This document shows positions 14,299 to 21,825 of a DNA stretch of 64,000 bases, in pieces (within the stretch, counting starts at the first letter, position 1; every line of letters starts with the position of its first letter). The notes beneath the pieces are model-generated. The model was not told the origin of the DNA, made no database searches, and worked only from the letters and a program-made list of their open reading frames with translations. The position numbers and the translations under genes are program-made. This DNA is from an uncultured Prevotellaceae bacterium (lineage in GTDB: Bacteria > Bacteroidota > Bacteroidia > Bacteroidales > Bacteroidaceae): assembly GCA_900315565.1 (NCBI GenBank), contig OMZS01000011.1:1-64000 (forward strand), read 5' to 3'.

Positions 14299-17076
14299 AT
14301 GAAAAAACACTTTTTACTCCTGGCAGCATTGTGCGCTGCCGGTTCGACTATTTATGCTCAAGACATTCCCCTTGTCTATAGTGTAGAAAACACTGGCGCA
14401 GATGTCAGCCCCGTACTGCCCACCAAGGCCGAAGGCCGCAAAATTGAAGTTTTGCCCGACCCCTTTGAGTGGAGCGACGGCAGTGGACGCATCGCCTCGT
14501 TTGCCGATTGGGCAAAGCGCCGAGGCGAGATAGCCAAGGAAATCCAGCACTACGAAATTGGCGAGAAACCCGTTGTCGATGCTTCGGCCGTCTCGGCCCA
14601 GATGGACGGCAACACGCTGCGTGTGGCCGTCACCGTTGGTGGCGAGACCCTCAACCTCTCTGCCGAAATCACCTACCCCACCGAGGGCGAGGCTCCCTAT
14701 GCCCTGATGATTGGCACCAGCGGCATCTCGCTGCCCAGCGATGTGTTCAAAGGCCGCCCCATTGCCCGCATGACGTTCTCTGAGAGCCAGGTGAACAGCT
14801 ACTCACAGATGGGTGGTTCGAGCGACCGCACCAAGTTCAACTTCGTTCGTCTCTATCCCGAACTCATCGACAACGGAGCCTACAGCGAGTGGGCTTGGGG
14901 ATTGAGTCGCCTCATCGACGGACTGCAACTGCTAGGCTCCGAAGTCACCAAAATCGACATGGCACGCATTGGTGTCACAGGCTGCTCCTACGCCGGTAAG
15001 ATGGCGCTGTTCTGCGGAGCCTTCGACGAGCGCGTGGCACTGACCATTGCTCAGGAGCCTGGCGGCGGCGGCGCTGCAGCCTGGCGCTACTCGCGTTGGC
15101 TCAACGCACAACCTAATGCCGAGTCGGTGGAGAGTCTCGACAAAACCGACTACAACTGGTTCATGACCAGCCTGCGCGACACCTACGGAGGCCGTGAAGT
15201 GGCTTATCTGCCCTACGACCATCACGAGCTGGCCGCCATGGTCTGCCCCCGTGCCCTGCTCATGCTCGGCAACCCCGACTACGTGTGGTTGGCCGACCCC
15301 TCGGCCTACGTCTCCATGAACGGCGCCATGAAAGTATGGGAACAGTTTGGCATCGACGACCGCGTGGGCTACAGCATTGTAGCCGGCCACGGCCACTGCT
15401 CGCTTCCCCAGTCGCAGTATCCCGAGGTGGAAGCCTATCTCGACCGTTTCCTGCTGGGCAAAACCGACGTTGACACCCGCGTGCGCATTGCTCCCGAAAG
15501 CTACAGCAACATCGACCTCGACCTCTGGACAGGCTGGTGGGGCCAAGGCGAACCCAACGAACTGCCCGCCGATCCCTACATTCCCAACGGGCCCAAGAAA
15601 GGCTCGCTCGACCGGCTGCCGCTCGTGGGCAACTGGGCCAGCAGCGTGAGTGGCGACGCTGCCGACGACGGCAACATCTACTCTGGCACCGTCAGCTTCA
15701 GCTTCCGCTGGGGCGAAGTAGGTGGCGCAGCCTGGAAAGGCGATGTGAACGACGGCTCCAAACATGTCATCACCGTAAAAACCGCCCAACCCCTGCCCGA
15801 AGGACTGCAATGGAAGATAGCCTATCTCGACGAGTACGGCGAGCCGCTGCCCGAAGTGTATGAACAGATTCCTGCAGGCAGCACCGAAGTTAGTTACCAA
15901 CTCACCAAGAGCTACAGCTATGCCGCCGTACAACGTCTGGCACAGGAAAACCTCGACCCCGTGAACGTGCTCTCCGTCACCCGCTGGACCACCTTTGCCA
16001 ACGACGAAGACTTCACCCCCAGCAGCGAAAATCTGCCCCTGAAAACCAACACGAAGGCCACCATCGTACGCGAAGGCGAGGAAGAAGTGGTGATTGGTCC
16101 GAACGGACTGCCCGCAACAGTCAGTCTGCCCGGCAACTGGGGCGACGTGAAACTCTGGAAATCGTCGTTCAGCATCGACGACTATCCGCGCTACCGCATT
16201 GAGTTGTGGCAACCGATCGGTGCCGACGCCACTATGCAGATGTTTTTACGCAATGCCGCCCAAGCTGCTTCCTACGGAGGTCACTACTATCCGTTCCAGG
16301 CCGATCAGACCGTCATGGAGGGTACCTTCAATCCCGACGACCTTGAAGAAGACCACGTGGTCACCCAGTTTGCCCTGCAAAATATGACTGGCAACCGCAT
16401 TACAACCATTGTCAAGGATGTAGTGCTCATCGATAAGGATGGCAACGAAGTGCATACCGAAGGACTGCGGGCCGACGGATGGAACCCAGCCAAAGTTACT
16501 CCAGGCATCTCGGCCGACGCACAGCCCGTGTATGAGGGCACCGTGAAATTCAACGAGCAGAACGGATGGTTAGGCTCTTACGCTGCCACTGTTGACGAAG
16601 GCACCTACCACCGCCTTACCTTCACCACCGCTGCTCCGCTGCCCGAAGGGTTCCAGCTCTTTGTCAGCTATACCGATGCCGACAAAGAAGACGAGACCAT
16701 CGACCTGGGCGAGTCGGCCACCACTGCCAAAGCCACGGGTATTCGCAAAGTAGAGTCGAGCGAGCCTAATGCCTATGCCATTGATGTGCTCAGCAGCTAC
16801 AGCACACTCGTGTTGCAGTACGTGGGCGAGAGCGCACCCGTAGAGGTGTATTTCAACAGCGTGAAACGCGATGTGCAGCTGGCCACACCCGACGTGCTGG
16901 CTCCCGACCTGATTGCAACAGGCATCACCGCCACAGCAGCACCGCTCCTTCCCGCCTGCAATGCCATCTACAACCTTTCGGGGCAGGCTCAGAGCCAGTT
17001 GCAACGCGGCATCAACCTTGTACGCCGCACCATGCCCGATGGTCAGGTGCGCACGGTGAAAGTAGTAGTCAGATAG
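14299..17076 (+). CDS. CE15 glucuronoyl esterase with C-terminal extension and sorting-type tail
   Basis: A 925-residue protein with a signal peptide (cleavage after TIYAQ). Residues about 40-400 match CE15 4-O-methyl-glucuronoyl methylesterases, which hydrolyse lignin-glucuronoxylan ester links. Candidate catalytic residues are S230 in GCSYAGK, E253 in QEPGGGGAAAW, and a His (364 or 366) in AGHGHCSLP. The nucleophile motif has Tyr where many members have Arg (GCSRxGK). About 500 residues follow the esterase, made of two beta-rich repeats that begin alike (YSGTVSFSFRWGE, YEGTVKFNEQNGW); they may be binding modules but I cannot name them. The end (AIYNLSGQAQSQLQRGINLV...KVVVR) resembles the C-terminal domain of type IX secretion cargo. 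It lies 108 bp after susD and 16 bp before the CotH-like gene. Confidence 0.88.
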   Translation: MKKHFLLLAALCAAGSTIYAQDIPLVYSVENTGADVSPVLPTKAEGRKIEVLPDPFEWSDGSGRIASFADWAKRRGEIAKEIQHYEIGEKPVVDASAVSAQMDGNTLRVAVTVGGETLNLSAEITYPTEGEAPYALMIGTSGISLPSDVFKGRPIARMTFSESQVNSYSQMGGSSDRTKFNFVRLYPELIDNGAYSEWAWGLSRLIDGLQLLGSEVTKIDMARIGVTGCSYAGKMALFCGAFDERVALTIAQEPGGGGAAAWRYSRWLNAQPNAESVESLDKTDYNWFMTSLRDTYGGREVAYLPYDHHELAAMVCPRALLMLGNPDYVWLADPSAYVSMNGAMKVWEQFGIDDRVGYSIVAGHGHCSLPQSQYPEVEAYLDRFLLGKTDVDTRVRIAPESYSNIDLDLWTGWWGQGEPNELPADPYIPNGPKKGSLDRLPLVGNWASSVSGDAADDGNIYSGTVSFSFRWGEVGGAAWKGDVNDGSKHVITVKTAQPLPEGLQWKIAYLDEYGEPLPEVYEQIPAGSTEVSYQLTKSYSYAAVQRLAQENLDPVNVLSVTRWTTFANDEDFTPSSENLPLKTNTKATIVREGEEEVVIGPNGLPATVSLPGNWGDVKLWKSSFSIDDYPRYRIELWQPIGADATMQMFLRNAAQAASYGGHYYPFQADQTVMEGTFNPDDLEEDHVVTQFALQNMTGNRITTIVKDVVLIDKDGNEVHTEGLRADGWNPAKVTPGISADAQPVYEGTVKFNEQNGWLGSYAATVDEGTYHRLTFTTAAPLPEGFQLFVSYTDADKEDETIDLGESATTAKATGIRKVESSEPNAYAIDVLSSYSTLVLQYVGESAPVEVYFNSVKRDVQLATPDVLAPDLIATGITATAAPLLPACNAIYNLSGQAQSQLQRGINLVRRTMPDGQVRTVKVVVR

Positions 17077-17092
17077 TGCCCATACAAATAAG

Positions 17093-18754
17093 ATGCACAC
17101 AATGTTTACGGTCATATTCTTTGTGGTGGTAGCACTCTGTATACCCACCTATGCCCTGGGACAAACCTCCGACGGACTGTTCAGCCAATCAACACTCCCC
17201 ATAGTAGTGGTCAGCACCACTGAAACCATCAATGCCGACGAAAAGGTGATGGCAACACTCAAAATCATTGACAACGGGGCAGGCAACATCAACCATCTCG
17301 ACGACCCTGCCAACGACTACGACGGCTACTGTGGCATCAAGTGGCGCGGCAACAGCTCGCTCAGTTTCCCACAGAAAAAATACACCGTTGAGACTTGGGA
17401 TGCCGAGGGCAACGACGTGAAAGCCTCGCTTCTGGGCATGCCCGAAGAGAGCGACTGGGTGCTGCTGGCACCCTACAACGACGTGTCGATGGTGCGCGAC
17501 GTTTATGCTTTCGCCCTCTGGAATGAGATGGGCCATTGGGGACCGCGCACGCGCATGGTGGAAGTGGTGGTCAACAACGAGTACATGGGCGTGTATGCAC
17601 TTTGCGAGCGCATCAAGCGTGACAAAAACCGGGTGGATGTGTCCAAACTGAAGACCACCGACGTAGAGGGACGCGATGTCACTGGCGGCTACATTCTGCG
17701 AGTGGATGCCTTCGACGACACCGATGCCACCTTCACATCGAAAGTTCAGGGAGTAGGCACCTCATGGGGCGACAAAACCATCACGTGGACCGTTTATTAC
17801 CCCAAAAAAGAAGACCTGCAACAGCAGCAAATGGACTACATCAGCCAGTATGTGGACGATGTGGAAACCACCATCGCCGCCATTACACCTGACGACGAAA
17901 CGCTCGAAGAGCCTCGTAAGCTCATCGACCTGGGTTCGTTTGTCGATTACTTCATCCACACCGAACTGACCCTCAATGCCGACGGCTTTAAGCGCAGCGC
18001 TTACTTCAACAAAGCCAAGCAACAGAAAGACGGCACGGGCGGACTGCTGGCCGCAGGGCCTGTGTGGGACTTCAACCTGGCTTTTGGCAACTGCAATTTT
18101 TGCAATGCCGACAACGTGGAGGCATGGGTCTATCAGGGTTGCGAAACCAATCCCACGCCTGCCATGTGGCGCACGCTCATTGGCAACACATGCTTCCGCC
18201 AAGCCGTTAGCGAGCGCTACACCGAGTTGCGCCAGTCAGTACTCACCAGCGAGGCTTTCGGCAATTTCCTCGATGCCTATGCCGAAGAACTGGGCGAAGC
18301 CAAAGACCGCCATCTGAAAAAATATCCTGAGCTGTTAGCGTCATCTTCGTCGCAAGGCGGACAGGGCGGTGGCTGGGGTTGGCCCGGATGGGGTTGGACG
18401 TGGCCCGGATGGGGCGGACAGCCCGGCAACATCTGGTTTGCCGCCTATCAGGTGAGCAGCTACGACGAGGAAATCAGCACCATGAAAGAATGGTTTGCCC
18501 AGCGGCTGGCGTTTCTCGACCAAAGTTTTCTGCTCGACCAACCCGTCACGGCCAGCATCGCCAATGCGCTGCAAATAGAGGTGCAAACCTCGCCCTTCGC
18601 CGTGAAAAGCAACAAGGCGCTGCGACGAGTGGCCGTCTATACGCTAGCCGGCACGCCTGTAGAAGTCAGCGGCCACCTGCCCCGAGGCACCTATATCGTC
18701 AGCTGTGAGGCCGAAGACGGCAGCACCCTCGCACGAATCGTAAGAAGAAACTAA
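17093..18754 (+). CDS. CotH-family protein, secreted
   Basis: A 553-residue protein with an N-terminal signal sequence (ends YALGQ); the ATG at 17102 is an alternative start. The CotH-family core is visible: GIKWRGNSSLSFPQKKYTVE, LLAPYNDVSMVRD, YMGVYALCERIKRDKNRVDV, GGYILRVD, and later GPVWDFNLAFGN. CotH proteins are atypical kinases in spore-formers; the role of secreted Bacteroidetes members is unclear, and they often lie in polysaccharide loci. A Gly/Trp-rich stretch (GGWGWPGWGWTWPGWGGQPG) at about residues 420-442 is an unusual linker. The C-terminus looks like a degenerate sorting domain (RRVAVYTLAGTPVEV...PRGTYIVS). It is the last gene of the susCD-CE15 unit and is followed by a strong terminator. 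Confidence 0.85.
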   Translation: MHTMFTVIFFVVVALCIPTYALGQTSDGLFSQSTLPIVVVSTTETINADEKVMATLKIIDNGAGNINHLDDPANDYDGYCGIKWRGNSSLSFPQKKYTVETWDAEGNDVKASLLGMPEESDWVLLAPYNDVSMVRDVYAFALWNEMGHWGPRTRMVEVVVNNEYMGVYALCERIKRDKNRVDVSKLKTTDVEGRDVTGGYILRVDAFDDTDATFTSKVQGVGTSWGDKTITWTVYYPKKEDLQQQQMDYISQYVDDVETTIAAITPDDETLEEPRKLIDLGSFVDYFIHTELTLNADGFKRSAYFNKAKQQKDGTGGLLAAGPVWDFNLAFGNCNFCNADNVEAWVYQGCETNPTPAMWRTLIGNTCFRQAVSERYTELRQSVLTSEAFGNFLDAYAEELGEAKDRHLKKYPELLASSSSQGGQGGGWGWPGWGWTWPGWGGQPGNIWFAAYQVSSYDEEISTMKEWFAQRLAFLDQSFLLDQPVTASIANALQIEVQTSPFAVKSNKALRRVAVYTLAGTPVEVSGHLPRGTYIVSCEAEDGSTLARIVRRN

Positions 18755-18824
18755 CTTTTTCTGGGCTGACGCCTCTGAATTATGGTGCCTTATATACATT
18801 TTCTCTGATTAACTACAAAAACGA

Positions 18825-18868
18825 CACAAAAAGAGGGGCGGTTAGCAAAAACCGCCTCTCTTTTTGTG
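18825..18868 (+). terminator. Intrinsic terminator after the CotH gene
   Basis: A 19-bp stem, CACAAAAAGAGGGGCGGTT (18825-18843) with AACCGCCTCTCTTTTTGTG (18850-18868), has one mismatch and a 6-nt loop. The T-tract is within the stem, so it can work in both directions. It ends the susCD operon. Confidence 0.85.
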
Positions 18869-18888
18869 CTTTGCTGACAAAAAAATTG

Positions 18889-18896
18889 TAACTTTG
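18889..18896 (+). promoter_or_regulatory. Bacteroidetes -7 box (TAACTTTG) for the PafA-like gene
   Basis: A TAnnTTTG match just after the terminator and 83 bp before the ATG at 18979. Confidence 0.7.
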
Positions 18897-18978
18897 CAAC
18901 CATCGATTATCTGGAAAACAAAAGATTATCTGAAAAACAAAAACAACATTTATCAACGAGAAAAAATAAAAAAAGGCT

Positions 18979-20472
18979 ATGAAAAAAATCATTCTGATGG
19001 CAGTCATGCTGACGGCATGCTTGGGAATGGGAATCTCCCCAAAGCTGATGGCAGCTGAAAAAGTAGAACGCCCCCGACTGGTGGTGGGCATTGTGGTTGA
19101 CCAAATGCGGTGGGATTATCTCTACCGCTACTACGACCAGTTTGTGGAGGGTGGTCTGAAACGTCTGCTGAAAGACGGCTACAACTTCGACAACATGCAC
19201 TACAACTATCTGCCCACGGTGACGGCTGCCGGACATGCCAGCGTTTATACGGGCACCACTCCCGCCATTCACGGCATTGCCGGCAACAACTATCATCTGA
19301 ACGGACGCCCCACCTACTGTGTTGACGACACCACCGTGGTGGGCGTGGGCACCACCGACAAGGTGGGAAAGAAATCACCGCGCAACATGATGGTCACCAA
19401 CATGTGCGACCAGCTGCGGCTGGCCACCGACTTCCGCTCGAAGGTCATCGGAGTGGCCCTAAAAGACCGCGCCGCCATTCTGCCTGCAGGCCACTCGGCC
19501 AACGCAGCCTACTGGTTTGACAACAGCACGGGCGGATTTATCACCAGCACCTACTACATGCAGGAACTGCCTGCGTGGGTAAAAGCTTTCAACAAGGAGA
19601 ACAAAACCCAGCCGAAGGAAGATTTCTGGATTCTGCCCAAGGGTCTCACCATGACCACCAAAATGGCCATTGCCGCTCTCGACGGTGAACGGCTGGGCCG
19701 ACAAAACGACCAGACAGACTTCCTCGCCATCAGCTACTCATCTACCGACGTGATGGGCCACAAGTATGGCACGCGAGGTCCTAAGACCGACGAGATGTAT
19801 CTGGCCCTGGACAAGGAACTGCGAAACCTGTTTGAGGTGCTCGACAGCCGCATTGGCCGCGACAAATATCTGCTTTTCCTCACAGCCGACCATGCCGGGG
19901 GACATAATGCCAAGTTCCTGAACGACAACAAACTGCCCGGCGGACAAGTGGGCTACCACCACAAACTGAAGAAAGAACTCTCTGAAGCCATGAAAGCACG
20001 CTTTGGCAGCACCCGAATCATCGACGACGTGATGGGCGAGCAGATTTATCTCGACCTGGATGCCATTGAGCGTGCAGGCCTCAACCTTGACGAGGTAAAA
20101 AAGGCGGTCTGCAAAGAAGTACTGAAGTACGAAGGTGTGCAGTACGTAGTGCCCATCGACGAACTCATGACATCGCCCATCCCCTTCCCTATCCGCGACC
20201 GTATGCTTATGGGCTACTGTCCGCGCCGCAGCGGTGAGATAGGAATAGTACCGCGTCCTGCTTACTACGATTACAGCTACGACCAGGGCACCAGCCACTC
20301 TCACTGGGCTCCTTACGACACCCACGTGCCTTTCATCCTCATGGGATGGCACATCGGCAGCGGCCACACCAACCGTACCGCCAACATCACCGACATTGCC
20401 GCCACTATTTGCGCCCTGCTGAAGATTCAGATGCCCAGCGGCTGCATTGGCACTCCGCTGCTTGACAATTAA
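18979..20472 (+). CDS. PafA-type alkaline phosphatase
   Basis: A 497-residue secreted protein (signal MKKIILMAVMLTACLGMG, with cleavage probably after LMAA) of the alkaline phosphatase superfamily. It resembles the calcium-independent Bacteroidetes phosphatase PafA, which releases phosphate from monoesters in the periplasm. Visible active-site motifs: VDQMRWDY (metal ligand D41); LPTVTAAGHASVYTG with nucleophile T82; IAGNN with N103; LKDR giving K162 and R164, the phosphate-binding Lys and Arg of PafA; STDVMGHKYG and LTADHAGG for the second metal set. It has its own promoter after a strong terminator, so it is probably not co-regulated with the xylan genes. The gene converges with the CE1 esterase gene across a 34-bp-arm hairpin. 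Confidence 0.88.
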   Translation: MKKIILMAVMLTACLGMGISPKLMAAEKVERPRLVVGIVVDQMRWDYLYRYYDQFVEGGLKRLLKDGYNFDNMHYNYLPTVTAAGHASVYTGTTPAIHGIAGNNYHLNGRPTYCVDDTTVVGVGTTDKVGKKSPRNMMVTNMCDQLRLATDFRSKVIGVALKDRAAILPAGHSANAAYWFDNSTGGFITSTYYMQELPAWVKAFNKENKTQPKEDFWILPKGLTMTTKMAIAALDGERLGRQNDQTDFLAISYSSTDVMGHKYGTRGPKTDEMYLALDKELRNLFEVLDSRIGRDKYLLFLTADHAGGHNAKFLNDNKLPGGQVGYHHKLKKELSEAMKARFGSTRIIDDVMGEQIYLDLDAIERAGLNLDEVKKAVCKEVLKYEGVQYVVPIDELMTSPIPFPIRDRMLMGYCPRRSGEIGIVPRPAYYDYSYDQGTSHSHWAPYDTHVPFILMGWHIGSGHTNRTANITDIAATICALLKIQMPSGCIGTPLLDN

Positions 20473-20501
20473 TTACCTTTTTCGCAAGCCTTTGCTTGCA
20501 T

Positions 20502-20570
20502 GGAGTTATCAGAAGTTATCGGAAGTTAACGAGCCTGGCTCGTTAACTTCCGATAACTTCTGATAACTCC
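20502..20570. terminator. Perfect 34-bp-arm hairpin between convergent genes
   Basis: Arms 20502-20535 and 20537-20570 are perfect inverse complements around one base. Each arm contains three degenerate 10-bp units (GTTATCAGAA, GTTATCGGAA, GTTAACGAGC). It lies between the convergent PafA-like and CE1 genes and should stop transcription from both sides, although no long T-tract follows. Confidence 0.75.
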
Positions 20571-20581
20571 TAATTCTAATC

Positions 20582-21799
20582 TTACTTCTCTTTGAACAGT
20601 CGTGGCGCAAACCAGTTGAGATATTTGCGCCAGTTGCTCCAAATGTGGCCGCCGTCGGTTTCGCGATATTCGTAGCGATAACCTTTCTGGTCGAGACGCT
20701 TGCGATAGTCCACATTGTCCTTATACAAGAAGTCGGTATTGCCAATAGCTATGTAGTAAAGCCGTGGTGCTTTAGCAAACTGACGGGCCAGTTTCTCATC
20801 CAAGTTGCTATATATATAGGCAAAGTCGCCAGTGGGGTTGCCGCGGTTGATGGCAGCCGAGAAGAGGCCCACATAGTCGAACATGTCGGGATTGTTGAGC
20901 GAGATGTAGAGCGAGTGGAATCCGCCCATCGACAATCCTGCAATGGCGCGGTGGGCTTTGTCGGCGAGGGTGCGGTAGTGGCTGTCGATGTAGCCCACCA
21001 CATCTGAGGCAAAGGCGGCCTCGATGGCACCGTCCATGGTGCGCGCGTTGCGGAACGAAGGCTTATACATGGAGTTGGCATACTCGCCCGGCACAGCCTG
21101 TTGGGCACCATTGCCGTTGGGCATCACCACAATCATCGGCTCGGCCTTGCCCTGCGCAATCAGATTGTCGAGTATCTGCGCGGCGCGACCCAGTTCGCTC
21201 CAGGCGTTCTCGTCGCCGCCGGCTCCGTGAAGCAGATAAAACACGGGATAGCGGCGCTGGCTGTTCTTCGGGTCATCGTAGCCTGCTGGCGTATAGACCG
21301 TCATGCGGCGCTGCTCCATGTTGAGCTTGGGACTGGGATACCACACCTTGGCCACCGTGCCGTGGGGCACGTCGCGCACAATGTAGTTGGCCGACAGTTC
21401 ACCGTCGATGAGGAAATAGTTGGTGTAGGTGAAGATGTCGCGCTGCATATAAACGTTGTTCGGGTCGGTCATGCGCAGCCCGTCAACACTGAAGCTGTAG
21501 GTGTGCAGCTCGGGGGCTAATACGGGCGAGGTGTAGGTCCAGAGACCGTTGCTGTCTTTGTTGAGCATCACGGTGCCCGTGGTTTCCATTTCGCCCATGG
21601 GCGTCTGAATTTTCTGCTTTGGCAGGAAGTCTGCCTCGAGTTTCACCTCCTTGGCCTGTGGGGCAAAGAAGCGGAAGGTCACAGTCTGGTCGGCATTAAT
21701 TTCAGGTGAGGTGATGTCGCCCGCATTCAGTCCGACGGTTTCCTGAGCTGTGGCGGTCATGGTGGCCGCCAGCAGCAGGGTTGTCAATAGTTTTTTCAT
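20582..21799 (-). CDS. CE1 esterase (feruloyl/acetylxylan esterase-like)
   Basis: A 405-residue secreted enzyme (signal MKKLLTTLLLAATMTATAQ). Residues about 25-130 form an immunoglobulin-like N-terminal domain (TVTFRFFAPQAKEVKLEADF) as in many Bacteroidetes CE1 enzymes. The alpha/beta-hydrolase part has YPVFYLLHGAGGDENAW (oxyanion region), GLSMGG with nucleophile S290, and the late His in GGHIWSNWRKYL. CE1 enzymes remove ferulate or acetate from arabinoxylan side chains; the exact substrate cannot be read from the sequence. It is transcribed with GH3, whose stop is 26 bp upstream. Confidence 0.9.
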   Translation of the reverse strand: MKKLLTTLLLAATMTATAQETVGLNAGDITSPEINADQTVTFRFFAPQAKEVKLEADFLPKQKIQTPMGEMETTGTVMLNKDSNGLWTYTSPVLAPELHTYSFSVDGLRMTDPNNVYMQRDIFTYTNYFLIDGELSANYIVRDVPHGTVAKVWYPSPKLNMEQRRMTVYTPAGYDDPKNSQRRYPVFYLLHGAGGDENAWSELGRAAQILDNLIAQGKAEPMIVVMPNGNGAQQAVPGEYANSMYKPSFRNARTMDGAIEAAFASDVVGYIDSHYRTLADKAHRAIAGLSMGGFHSLYISLNNPDMFDYVGLFSAAINRGNPTGDFAYIYSNLDEKLARQFAKAPRLYYIAIGNTDFLYKDNVDYRKRLDQKGYRYEYRETDGGHIWSNWRKYLNWFAPRLFKEK

Positions 21800-21825
21800 G
21801 TTATGGGTTGTGTTGGTGATTGTTT

